DNA of 64,000 bases from Patiria miniata (lineage: Eukaryota; Echinodermata; Asteroidea; Valvatida; Asterinidae): the NCBI RefSeq assembly GCF_015706575.1, contig NW_024037060.1, positions 4,123,686-4,187,685 on the forward strand, written 5' to 3'. Positions 23,996 through 33,776 of this stretch are shown piece by piece; position 1 is the stretch's first letter; each line of letters begins with the position of its first letter. The notes beneath the pieces were generated by a model. That model was not told where the DNA came from and searched no databases. It saw only the letters and a list, made by a program, of their open reading frames with translations. Both the position numbers and the translations under genes were made by a program.

Positions 23996-24285
23996 CTGTG
24001 AAGGGGGTTCAAAGTGGCCCATCCCAACTTCTTAATTCTGCCGGATGTGGGTTCGAGACAAGCCTTGGGGTGTGGTGTGTATGTCCTTGGGCAAGACACT
24101 TTGTCAGTCATTGCTTCTCCCCACCCAGGAGTGAATGGGTACCCTAGCGATGGTCATGTGTTTTGATTTTAGCTGATTGCACCGATATGACAGATGGAGC
24201 TGTATATACATGTACTCCCCAGAGAGCTGAGATGGTTTTTGGAATATTTCCATAGGCCCGGTGAGCAGGGGTAATAACAATATTG
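23996..24285 (+). mobile_element. tRNA-derived SINE
   Basis: A box-B-like GGGTTCGAGAC lies at 24049-24059. It is followed by the segment CTTGGGCAAGACACTTTGTC and CCACCCAGGAGTGAATGGGT, which I recognise as the body of a SINE type widespread in marine deuterostomes. The 3' end reads GCAGGGGTAATAACAATATTG, the usual short TAA-type tail. The 5' box A region is degraded. Polymerase III SINEs of this kind move with LINE machinery in trans. Confidence 0.7.
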
Positions 24286-24880
24286 GGGGTGCACCGGGGT
24301 GCACCGTGATAACCTGTTTGGTTGATATGTGTGTTATTCAAATCCATATTGTTATTGTTATATATTAATATAAAATTAATATAGACTGTATGACATCATT
24401 ACCTTAAATAATATAATTTAATATGGAACTCTCTGAAACTGCAATTGAACTAAAATAAAATCCGATATACATGTATATATCAAATATACTGTTACAAAAA
24501 TGGAAATTTGGGGAAATATTTCACTGAAAACATTCGTTTGGACGGATGACAAGTACTTTTAAACTATGCATAGATCTATAAAATTGTTTGAAACTACCAA
24601 ACCTTTAATCTAAAAAAAGGCAAGCAAATCTTTAGTCCATATTTAAAAATCAATTAGTTGGTTTAAATATAATATTTAATTTCCCAACATATCATAGCTG
24701 GACTTAGGTTTGGTCAATGGAAAACTGGGACCTGTACCTCCAAACCTAAAATCTTGCATAGCATTGCACAAAATATCAAACCCACTTCAAATATAATACA
24801 CTGATCATGTATATAAAAGGAAACATTTCTCATCTTCTAAAACGATACCGATTTCAAAACTGCGTGTTCTAGAAATCTAG
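24286..24880. other. A/T-rich sequence, no supported gene
   Basis: Strongly A/T-rich with many short ATATA and AATATA runs. No open frame or repeat family is recognised. Confidence 0.5.
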
Positions 24881-24882
24881 AA

Positions 24883-25963
24883 ATCTCCTTCCCTGGAATG
24901 CTCAAAGGTTGTGGTTCTCTGAGCGTCTACAAACAGCATCTCTGAATCTCAAAATCAGATCCTTTCATCAGCACATGTCCAATGGGGCGGCATGTCTAAA
25001 CTTCAGGTAACTTCAGGGTGTGGCTGTCTTTGTCTACGGTTGGGTGGGACTTGCAGCATCCTCCTTTCCCTCTCTTGAGAGGCTTGGTAGCTGGATGGTA
25101 ACAGGGTGTGGTTGTCTCCATCTCCTAGCTAAATCTCTAAATCTCAATCACCAGATCCTTCCAACACCAGAGGCTGGGTTGGCCTTGGCATACTCATGTC
25201 TTCAATTCAATTTCAATTCAATTTATTCAATTTATTATTAACCATCATGATTAAAAACATGAAAATCAACACCCCGTGTGTTAAAAACAGTTTAAAAGAC
25301 AAGAACAAATCCACAACAATTTATCAAAACAGCTTACAATCACACTCAAACACAAAACACGCCTCTTTCTTGAGAGGGTGTGGTTCGCTGTGTCTTCCAG
25401 CTCATTCTCTAACTCTCAATCACCAGATCCTTCCATCAGCATAGTCCAGGTTGGCTTTGGTATACTCTTGTCTTTCTTGAGAGGTGTGTTAGCTGGATTT
25501 TAACAGGGTGTGGTTGAGTGGTTCGCTCTGTCTCCTAGCTGAATCTCTAACTCTCAACCACCAGATCCTTCCATCAGCATAGTCCAGGTTGGCTTTGGCA
25601 TACTCTTGTCTTTCTCGAGAGGCGAGTTAGCTGGATGCTGACAGGGTGTGGTTGAGTGGTTCGCTCTGTCTCCTAGCTGAATCTCTTACTCTCAATCACC
25701 ATATCCTTCCATCAGCATAGGTCGGGTTGGCTTTGGCATACTCTTGTCTTTCTTGAGGGGCGTTTAAGCTGGATGCTAACAGGGTGTGGTTTGCTCTGTC
25801 TCCTAGCCCAATCTCTAACTCTCAACCACCAGATCCTTCCATCAGCATAGTCCAGGTTGGCTTTGGCATACTCTTGTCTTTCTCGAGAGGCGAGTTAGCT
25901 GGATGCTGACAGGGTGTGACTGAGTGGTTCGCTCCGTCTCCTAGCTGAATCTCTTACTCTCAA
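24883..25963 (-). repeat. Exon-derived minisatellite, 138-bp unit
   Basis: The word CCAGATCCTTCCATCAGCAT recurs at 25423, 25561, 25699 (variant), 25829 and 25967; diverged copies lie near 25151 and 24953. The spacing is 138, or 130 where GAGTGGTT is missing. Read on the minus strand, each unit contains a copy of the 3' half of the last exon of the LRR-RRM gene: the exon has ERHEYAKANPAYADGRIW, the units have ERQEYAKANLDYADGRIW. About 60 bases of the DNA following that exon complete the unit. Some units have TGG where the exon has its TGA stop. All carry an in-frame TAA upstream, so they are not simple coding repeats. A LINE tail has inserted at 25199-25362. Confidence 0.8.
25199..25362 (-). 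mobile_element. LINE 3' tail inserted in the minisatellite
   Basis: On the minus strand the segment is A/T-rich and ends AATAAATTGAATAAATTGAA followed by further TTGAA units, the usual 3' terminus of CR1/L2-like LINEs. It interrupts the 138-bp array between 'ACTCATGTC' and 'TCTTTCTTGAGAG', and part of a unit is missing to its right. No coding region is present. Confidence 0.5.
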
Positions 25964-26108
25964 TCACCAGATCCTTCCATCAGCATAGGCTGGGTTGGCT
26001 TTGGCGTACTCATGTCTCTCTTGAGAAGCTTGGTAGCTTGATGCTAACAGAGCACGGTGCTCTGCATTTTCCCTTGCCGCTTCCTGAGCCCTTGCCTCCA
26101 GATCAACT
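25964..26108 (-). CDS. LRR-RRM gene, last exon
   Basis: Acceptor TTATTCTCCTGTAG; it opens with a codon split from exon 10. It encodes DLEARAQEAARENAEHRALL and ERHEYAKANPAYADGRIW, then TGA (25964-25966). The helical, charged sequence may be a coiled-coil tail. A weaker alternative is a donor at ATCTG|GTGATT overlapping the stop, which would need a further exon I did not find. The 3' half is the source of the 138-bp minisatellite just downstream. Confidence 0.75.
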
Positions 26109-29100
26109 CTACAGGAGAATAAATATCACAGTGTACCAAAAACGAGGGGATAAATTTTGGATCCTATATCCGAAATTTTCTTTTTCTTGTCCAAAGTTGG
26201 TGATTTCCAAATTTCTTCATTCTTGGACACTAACAAGACTTATGATCAAGTATAATTGATGGACAAAGTATTATGGAAAAGAACGAAAACAAGTACTACT
26301 GGACAAAAAAACCCTACTTATCCTGCTAATGTGCCATATATTTTTGAATCTTAATCGTTCGCTACAACACAAATCTCAATGAGAGATATGCTGAAATCCT
26401 TCAGAAAGTCCATCAGAGCCAGTTACTCACCTTGCTTTTGTAAGATCCTCTTCCTTTGAATCACTAGCTATGACGGACAGCTTGACCTGGGATATCACGT
26501 AGGGTTGGCTGAACATAAGAGCCTGAGGGTTGATGGAGGGGGGGGGGGGATAAATGCATAACTTTCATTTCTTTTCATTTCTTTTCAACCAGTAAACTGA
26601 AATCTTTTGATTATAGACTATAAATACAGGATTGTATTTACTAAAGGACGATTCTGAGTTTGGTCATAAGCCCCGCTCCCTTATTTGGGAAACAAACCTA
26701 GCACCCATGGGTGTCGCCAAGATTTATTTATTTTTTGGGGGGAAACAGCCAAGAGAGAAATAACCAGCCGTGGAAAAATCGAAAGGAGAGGTGGTGCTGG
26801 ACATCACTCGACGCTTCGTTCAAGACCGTGATACCTATAGGTCAGTGGTGTATAGCTGCATTTTAAGCCCCTTTCAGCTGGTTTCGAGTGTTACATTATA
26901 AATACAACAATGACCTTGCACCTTGTCTTTTTTTTCTCTCGGGGGGGGGGGGGGGGGGGGGAGGAGCAAGCGCCTACTCTTGCCCCCCCCCCCTCGCGAC
27001 ACCCATGCTCTAAGTTTGCACTGTACCTTCCAGCTGCGCATGGCATGCATTAATGCACCAATATCTGCCTTTTTGTCGGACGTTTGGTTGAGCAAGTCAC
27101 ATCTGAGATTGCTCAAACCACCACAGGTTGGGGTTTAACGTATCAGTCTATTTCACTACAGGTTCAGATCACGAGTCAACAGTCTCATACTTTTCCTTCG
27201 TGGAAGAACTCCAGGGCCTTCTGAACCGAGGAGTCATCAGCCATCAACACCCAGGCTATCCCGTTAGGCTGCCTCACAATGAAATCCTACAGTAAAAAAA
27301 TTGTAACGAGAATAATAATTTTGGTACCTCGTGTTTGTTCAAAAACAGTTTCGAAATGTTGAGCCTCAATTCAAATACAGTGTCAATAAAAGATGTATTA
27401 AACTGGATGTCATCATGGTGTTGGTAGCGGTGGAGCTGGTGAGTGTGGGTGTGTCTTCTAGGGCAAAGGGGGGGGGGCTGTTAATGGAAGGGAACGTGTG
27501 AAGAAGAATATAAGAAGTCAATACTGAAAGTCGATACTGACCTTCCCACACTCATCCTGACTAAACTTTTATTCCATTTTAGATCCATCTGCACAAAATC
27601 TTTATGTTGCACAATACCACCTCACCATCTGACAACATCTTACCCCACAAGTACACACAGAGGTTACCGACCAAGCACCTCCTCTCTCAACCTTCTCGAA
27701 ATGTTGATGAGGCAACCAGTCTTCGATTCCAGATCGTTGTACATCTATCCAGCCAACCCCCCTCCCACCCGTACCCAGTCTGCTTACCATGTCAATTCTT
27801 CTCCTGCACCAACCCCTCATCCTCCACCACCATCTAAATCAACCCCTGATGATGCAGACTTCCCTGAAGAGGCATACAATCTCTGATTCCAGATCATCTT
27901 TCCAGAGAGCCCAGTCACTTTATCATCTCAACCCCTCCTGTCCCCAACTCTACTTATTTCTTCCCCTTCCTAGATCCTCAATTGAATACTGACCCTTTGC
28001 CTACCATCATAATGCCTACCTCCTTGACGAGGCGTGGAGCCCCCGATTCCAGACCGCCCTCCAGCTTGCCAGTTGATTCACCCCCACAGGCATCACTTCA
28101 CCATCTCAACCCCACCCCTCCCCTTCCCTACCCTACTTGTTTCCCACCCGCCTCAATTAACCTCTGACCCTTAGCCTACCTTCATGATGCAGACTTCCTT
28201 GACGAGACAGTCAGCCTCTGACTCCAGATCACCCTCCAGCTTGCCAGCTGACACGCCCCCTGATTCACCCCGACAGGCATCACTTCACCATCTCAGCCCC
28301 ACCCTCCCCTTCTCTACCCTACTTGTTTCCCACCCGCCTCAATTAACCTCTGACCCTTAGCCTACCTTCATGATGCAGACTTCCTTGACGAGACAGTCAG
28401 CCTCTGACTCCAGATCACCCTCCAGCTTGCCGGCTGACACGCCTCCTGATAGTCCAGTCAAGTACACCGCTCTGGAGCGATGCTCGGACACCTGGCAAAT
28501 AGCAATGCAAAAAATTACAAACAGGACATACGTAAATGATTCACAAGTTTCTCTTACATATTGATTAATTGATCAAAGACATGAAGAAGTTTAATTATCA
28601 GTGTTTTTTCTTTCAAATATTGCAAATCTCACAGCTACTTGGTTTTCCATTTCCTTTTTTTTTTTTATAGAATTAGACATTTTAAATGCAGAATCATTAA
28701 TGGAAATGTTCCTGTCAGAATGGCCAAACTGTTGATATTTTTTCCAAAAATCTTCTCTCGCCATTTCTTCCTAAATTTTGGAACAGTTGTGTTGAGCACT
28801 AACATTCTGCAAAACATACCATCCCGAAAATCACGTCAAGTACTAATATTTGTAAAACTAAAACGAAACACTCTTGTTGCCCTCACAAACAAGAAATAGA
28901 AGTAATCTAAGAATTTCGATGCAATCTATGACAGAATTTCCTTGGCATTATAACGACTTTTGACTGAAGAGCTTCCCTCTGAAATGGAGGTAATTTGAGC
29001 TGTTGTGGTCCCCCCCCCCTTCTTTCCATCTGATGAATGATGGATAACAGGGATCAAGTAAAGTTCTGGATTCTATTAATTTTAGATAATTACCTGAAGC

Positions 29101-32100
29101 CATGAGGGTAGCGAGGGGTCCTTTGGTAAGCCTAGAACCTGACACCACTCAACTGACGTCAAGCTGCACTGGCCACAATCTGAGTCGTCGTTACATTCTG
29201 TTGGAAGAATCACATTGCTTTTATGAAGACTCAAGAGATCATGCTCCAGGGAAACAAATTACTCTGTACACCAAATTATTTTGTCTGAGTGTGTGGTCAG
29301 GTGCATCTGACACTGCTTCAAGTCATCAAAGCATTTTAGTAAAATGTAATACGTGTGTGTAAATATGAAGATATTAAAATGTCTCATAATAAACAACTTT
29401 GAAAATATGCCATTATTACAGCAGTCAAAACCAAGAATTAAACATACACCTTTAATAATTCATCATTACTTTATGCACAGCACACAAATCAGGACTAACA
29501 AAAAGATTTTTAATTCCATAATTAAACATTTGCCAAATGCCTAAACTTGAATCAAGCAATTCTTGGAACTCTGTCTTATCTCATTTTAAGTGAATTTTCA
29601 AGATTTCTCTTTCTCTTTATAACTGCACATGGTTTTTGTTTTATTCACTTTCCATTCCTGCAGTATTAATAGTGAGTTGCTTTTAGCTGCTTGAGAGACT
29701 TTCAACACGGCATCGGCTAAATCAAGCAGGTTTACTTTCAGCCAATCACTGCCTTTCATACCTGATGAAAGCGACCCTCTCAGCCAATCAGAAATCTCCA
29801 GTGAATGCTGCAGTGCCAGCCATGGTCGCTGTACCCTCACGTAGTCTGTCTTGACCGCCAGACTGTCCAGGGCTTGGCCTGTCTCCCCAGAGCCCCCCAG
29901 CCCTGTCAGGTTGATTGTCAGCCCCTGGGGGTGGCAGGGTAGGGGGCTTGTACCACACCGTTTGACACCCTCAGCCTCATCCATCCTGTAGCCTTTCAAA
30001 TACATTTAAAAAATATACACCAAGTTTACTGGATTAGCTTGTTGGTTCAAAACGGCACCAAAATCAATTAAATCTACAGTATTCAAGATATAAAATGTCC
30101 TCACCCAATTTTTCAGCTACCAAGCTGAGTAATTCCTCCATTTCGCTTTCATCCACCTGGGAGTCCTGACTGCACAGATCAAGAACTCTGAGGCTTGTAG
30201 AATCCATGGTGCACAGGGAGGCCAGTATTGTCTTGAGACTGGCCCCGCTGAGGGCGTTGTGTCCCAAGAGCAGTGAGTGAAGTCTGGGTGCCGTGCTGAT
30301 CAACTTGGACACAGTTTCTGCGCAGCCGTCACGGATCTTAAGATCGGAAACAAAATCACAAACCACTGAAAAATTACAAACTAAAAGTTGCCTTAGCTCA
30401 CTTTCCCTACCACTGCAAGCATGGCTGAGAAAGCCTTTAAAAAGTTTTCAAAGTAGACCAGTGAATGCTAGTATAGAAAAGAAAGAAAAGCAAAGATTTT
30501 CTTTCCTTGTTGTAGGGGCACTTGTGAATGGAGTCCACTATAGAATGAGCCAAATTTAATTCAGGCGTTTCACAATGCAGTGCGCCACCAAGAGTTTGCC
30601 ACTGAGAGTTCATTTTTCCCAGTGCATTGTGGGAGATAGTCGACAAATTTGCAACGCGGGACATTTGAAATTGTTTGTTTTTCCGGTCAGTAGTTTCGTA
30701 AGCGTACGATTGAAGTATCTGTTTGCCCTTTTCTTTTCTTTTCATCATCATGGTGTTTTTTGTAAGGCGGCAGAACGTTATGCCCAATCTATTACAAATT
30801 ATCTCAAGTTGTCTACTGACACTCATTCAAATGGGCCATGTTTTGTCGACTGTAAACTTGAAAAATGGACTCTCCGTGGCAAACTCTTGGTGGTGCACTG
30901 CATTGTGAATCGCCCGAATTGACATCAATAGACTCCGTGCATAAGTACCCCCACAACCGCTTCAAATTAAGAGTTGGCAAGAAATTTCACAATTTTATAG
31001 GAGGAGCTTAATGACTGGTCTCTTTACATTCCATCTCACCTGATTATTAGCTAAATTCAACTCTGCCAGAGGACACTCAGCACCTCTCGCTACAAAGGCC
31101 TCCATCAGGCTACCCGCTCCAGTATCCGTGATTCTATTGGCCGACAGCTTGAGGGACCGAATGGCCAAGCCCTCTGTAACAGCAGCTGTGATTGGTGCTA
31201 GGTCTGAGTCTTGTAGTGCACAGCCAGCCAATGACAGTGACTCTATACTGCACAATGAGCCTGGTTGGTTTAATAACACATTTAGTTTGAAGTTCAGTTT
31301 GGTTAAATATTTTTATTTTTTTTTAAATTATAAAGATCTCTGAAGGTTATCACTGTATTGTTGTGAAGATAAGGAAATATTTATTCGAGTTGATTTACAT
31401 TTGTTGCTTTTTTTTAAAAGCTTGTACAAAACTTTTCTTTTAAGTTTGAAAAAAAAGTAAGCCAAGGGTTAATTTTGTTTTAATCTATGATACTTGTTTT
31501 CTCAGATTGGTTCATACTTGTTTCCTTTACCCTAACAATTCCAGAGGCATTTGAGCTTCCAAAATCCTATGAGCTGGAATTAAGCATCAAGCCAAAATTA
31601 CCCACCTACTAAAATCCCGTGAAATCCTCCAATTTTTGATTATTTTTTTTATGCGGGGAAGGGGGGGGGGGGGAAATATTACGGTTAATTTTTGTTATAA
31701 GACCACAACGTACCTGAGCCCAGAAGTTTCTCCAAAGCATCCGACCTGGACAACTTTAATCCATCGAGGCACAGATCGACAAGACCCGACGGTCTAGTGC
31801 ACAGTGCCCCCAAGCTTCCCACCTCCACTGGGGTCATCTTGACCCGGCGGAGGTCAAGGCTTTTGAGGTTACCCCAGGTCACTGTGGAGCCTTGTATAAT
31901 GGACGGGAGACTGTTGGTGCTGAGGGATCCTAGGCGAAGGGTCTGTAATCCACTTGCATGATCACCTACAGTAATCAACATAATTAGGGGGGAAAATAGA
32001 GACTACCTGAATTTGTTAATTTCACAAGGAAGCTAGGTCTAATAAGACAGATTTTTGCCAACTCCATGTGCATGTCCTTTTTGTTTACTTCATTTAGATT

Positions 32101-33629
32101 GCATGGAGCATAGTGTATGGACATGGGTTTAATACATTTTAGATAAAAATTCACAGATCATAAGAACTGCCGACTTTACCATAAAAACAGATAATTAGCA
32201 AGACTTCTAGCTTGATGACATTTTATGCAAAATGCAAACAAATATGCTAATAGCCAATCCACGGCTTATTTATTTTCAAAGAGTTATTAAAAACTGTGAT
32301 AAATGTAGTGCTCCACACTTACTTGCTCCAATGAGCGACATAAGGAAAGGAAGTGCGTCTGCTGTCACTGCACCGTTTCCGGTCAGATCCAGTTCAGACA
32401 GGTTTGGTAGTGATCCAGGCAGCTGATTGGCCAAGGCTGCGATGATGTCGTCGCTCAGTGAACAGTTGGCCACGCCCAGTGAGGTAAAGTTGCTCCTGAT
32501 AGCGCTGTCGGATAAAACATCCGTGCCTGAGGAAATCAGAGAAAAATCACTCAAAATGAGATCTTCAAACACTACAACCGTCTAATGCTTTTTTTTACAG
32601 GATCACAAACAGATTCAATTTCAAGCAAAATTAGGTTGTACCAAGAAGCTGACCTAAACAGGATCGTGCTCTAGTTGATTTCATCGTTCAACCTGACATT
32701 GATATCATTAACATGATAGAAAGAAATTACGATTTGACAAGTAGGACTCTGCATTTGAAAACATCTGATTTCTCCATGAATAACTGACACAAAATCAATC
32801 CAATCCAACTGATATAATGGTATGTTTTACTAAGGGCTGTCCGTTTTCGAATAATTTAGTATTCGATTACTAGCAACTGTGTTTGGCCAAATATTTGGAT
32901 TATTTGTAACTGCCAGCTACAAATGCGTGCCGCACCAATCAAAAGTTGCATGCAGAGCACGTCAGTTAAAATGTGCATGCAGCGTTCGATATGGAGTGTT
33001 TTGCAGTAAGTATGTTAACTGTCAAAGGCTTAAACCTGCTAAAAGGATAGAAACAATGAACCACTGTCGACCAAAAAAAAAGTTACCGTCGACGAAAAAA
33101 AAGTAGCACCTGACAATAAACCGCCGCAACTTTATGATAAAGTAACATCACAGCCGTGTGTGTATGTGCATAATTTTTTTGTTTTTGAATATTCAAACCA
33201 GCAAAAAGTTACTCGACTATTCAGTTGATGATCGGATATTTGAATATTCAGTGTATTCGGGAAGGCCCTAGTCCAAAATTATATTTTGTCGAACTGATAA
33301 CTACTTAGACAAGATAAGTTTACGGTAGCACCATGTGAATAAATCTCTTTTGTGAGTATGTGTGGTTCTGAGAGACCCGGAGGGACTCAGAACCACACAT
33401 ACTCACAAAAGAGATTTATTCACATGGTGCTACTGCAAACTGATCTTGTCTTAGTATCTTTCCACCATGCAAACCTTCACATCTCATGATAATTACTTGT
33501 GTACATACCGGTACTTGGTGTAGTTGGTTCCTGACTGGTAACCCCAGTGTCGTTGATATTGCAGACTACCATGGCAGGGTGTTGTATGCATGCTCTTAAG
33601 AGACTTGTTACTTCAGAGATATTTGACAC
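25964..33629 (-). CDS. LRR-RRM protein gene, 11 exons, 5' end missing
   Basis: Eleven minus-strand exons join with conserved phase at all ten junctions to give 607 residues and a stop. All introns are GT-AG. Residues about 48-345 are leucine-rich repeats of the ribonuclease-inhibitor type (for example LSELDLTGN, IRSLKLSANRITDTGAGSLM, LAELNLANNQ). Residues about 346-455 are a linker with a cysteine-containing stretch. Residues about 461-545 fit one RRM, with RNP2-like VYLTGL at 464-469 and RNP1-like NGIAWVLM at 505-512, then SVQKALEFF and a closing strand. The end (about 550-607) is charged and probably helical. RRMs usually bind single-stranded RNA and LRRs bind protein, so an RNA-linked adaptor is possible; this is inference. 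The LRRs loosely recall other RI-type arrays such as the C-terminal part of TONSL, but I cannot name the family. The first visible exon begins after an acceptor, so exons and the start codon lie beyond the satellite array. Confidence 0.85.
26431..26522 (-). CDS. LRR-RRM gene, exon 10
   Basis: Acceptor CATCAACCCTCAG, donor GCAAG|GTGAGT (strong). It encodes ALMFSQPYVISQVKLSVIAS, the closing strand of the RRM, then DSKEEDLTKA. A poly-C tract lies in the pyrimidine tract of the acceptor. Confidence 0.85.
26706..27007. mobile_element. Poly-G-bordered MITE with 12-bp TIR, in intron 9
   Basis: CATGGGTGTCGC (26706-26717) is the exact reverse complement of 26996-27007. A T/G run follows the left end, and a long G run (26941-26961) and C run (26983-26993) precede the right end. 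This member shows that the poly-G insertions seen elsewhere can be bounded by true inverted repeats. It lies between exons 9 and 10 of the LRR-RRM gene. No coding capacity. Confidence 0.65.
27191..27286 (-). CDS. LRR-RRM gene, exon 9 (RRM core)
   Basis: Acceptor TTTTTTTACTGTAG, donor GGAAAA|GTATGA, phase 0, 32 codons. It encodes DFIVRQPNGIAWVLMADDSS and VQKALEFFHEGK. This has the RNP1-like NGIAWVLM strand and the second RRM helix. Aromatic positions are partly replaced (I, W, M), so RNA contact is plausible but not assured. Confidence 0.87.
27640..28365 (-). repeat. Exon-derived minisatellite, unit about 160-185 bp, in intron 8
   Basis: Roughly four tandem units follow exon 8. The nearest (28181-28365) repeats the last ~85 bases of exon 8 with two differences, both synonymous, then about 100 bases of intron including the GTAGGC donor. 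Older units begin near 28005, 27847 and 27700 and are increasingly diverged. C-rich spacers (CACCTCAACCCCACCC type) separate the exon-like pieces. Array direction and divergence suggest repeated duplication of the exon-intron boundary. Confidence 0.8.
28366..28491 (-). CDS. LRR-RRM gene, exon 8 (RRM start)
   Basis: Acceptor GCTATTTGCCAG, donor ATGAAG|GTAGGC, phase 0 at both ends, 42 codons. It holds the first RRM strand with RNP2-like VYLTGL and the first helix and second strand (AGKLEGDLESEADCLVKEVC). The last ~85 bases are repeated with two synonymous differences at 28181-28265, within a minisatellite. Confidence 0.85.
29094..29197 (-). CDS. LRR-RRM gene, exon 7
   Basis: Acceptor GATTCTTCCAACAG, donor CTTCAG|GTAATT. 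It encodes CNDDSDCGQCSLTSVEWCQV and LGLPKDPSLPSWLQ, with four cysteines and no assigned domain. It is too short to be found by frame length. Support is phase agreement on both sides, splice sites and protein-like composition. Confidence 0.75.
29762..29992 (-). CDS. LRR-RRM gene, exon 6 (linker)
   Basis: The acceptor is AATGTATTTGAAAG and the donor TCATCAG|GTATGA, which gives phase 1 and fits exon 7. The sequence GLTINLTGLGGSGETGQALD is not an LRR; it may cap the array or form a separate linker domain, followed by VQRPWLALQHSLEISDWLRG. If the donor is not used, the frame stays open 55 further codons to a TGA at 29598-29600, and an ATTAAA lies about 80 bases beyond. A truncated LRR-only isoform is therefore possible. 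Confidence 0.8.
30105..30336 (-). CDS. LRR-RRM gene, exon 5
   Basis: Acceptor TTTCCGATCTTAAG, donor TTGG|GTGAGG. It completes the repeat begun in exon 4 and adds LHSLLLGHNALSGASLKTIL and LRVLDLCSQ, followed by an acidic helix (DESEMEELLSLVAEKL). These are the last clear LRRs. Confidence 0.87.
31040..31260 (-). CDS. LRR-RRM gene, exon 4
   Basis: Acceptor AAACCAACCAG, donor CAG|GTGAGA. It encodes the most canonical repeats: IESLSLAGCALQDSDLAPIT, IRSLKLSANRITDTGAGSLM and LAELNLANNQ. The last repeat continues directly into exon 5 (IRDGCAETVSKLI), which supports the junction at protein level. Confidence 0.9.
31714..31965 (-). CDS. LRR-RRM gene, exon 3
   Basis: Acceptor TTGATTACTGTAG, donor TCAG|GTACGT. 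Three LRR strands are visible: LQTLRLGSL, LKSLDLRRVKMTPVEVGSLG and LVDLCLDGLKLSRSDALEKL. Phase 1 at both ends. Confidence 0.87.
32323..32526 (-). CDS. LRR-RRM gene, exon 2
   Basis: Acceptor GATTTCCTCAG, donor GCAA|GTAAGT (consensus). It carries the first clear LRR units: FTSLGVANCSLSDDIIAALA and LPNLSELDLTGNGAVTADAL, each with an LxxLxLxxC/N pattern and a helical half. It joins exon 1 through a split glycine codon. Confidence 0.85.
33297..33470. repeat. Foldback element with perfect 44-bp arms and 13-base loop
   Basis: 33329-33372 is the exact reverse complement of 33386-33429, with a 13-base loop between. The pairing extends outward about 30 more bases per side with a few mismatches (ACAAGATAAGTTTACGGTAG against CTACTGCAAACTGATCTTGT). 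It lies in intron 1 of the LRR-RRM gene, about 40 bases from exon 1, and its arm is related to the sequence at 1-80. The perfect arms suggest recent insertion or gene conversion. Confidence 0.9.
33509..33629 (-). CDS. LRR-RRM gene, exon 1 as visible (phase 0 start)
   Basis: The acceptor is TTTTTTTAACGGCTCAG and the donor CCG|GTATGT. It encodes 40 residues starting VSNISEVTSLLRACIQHPAM and ending in a threonine/proline-rich stretch (TSQEPTTPST), probably a linker before the LRRs. It is not a first exon: it has an acceptor and no start context. Its upstream neighbour is not found in the window. Confidence 0.75.
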
Positions 33630-33776
33630 CTGAGCCGTTAAAAAAAGGAACAGAAAAACATTAAGGATTACACAGATAGAAATGGGAAAATGCTACAAAT
33701 GGAGTTGAAACAATGATAAACTGATGAATATGTCAAGAAACATTTTGGACAATTTTCAGATTCGAACCAGCCAACC

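Noticed and set aside
29598-30005. LRR gene ending at its sixth exon as the only form
   Set aside because: A good GTATGA donor lies inside the frame and joins in phase to a run of five more exons, so read-through is kept only as an alternative.
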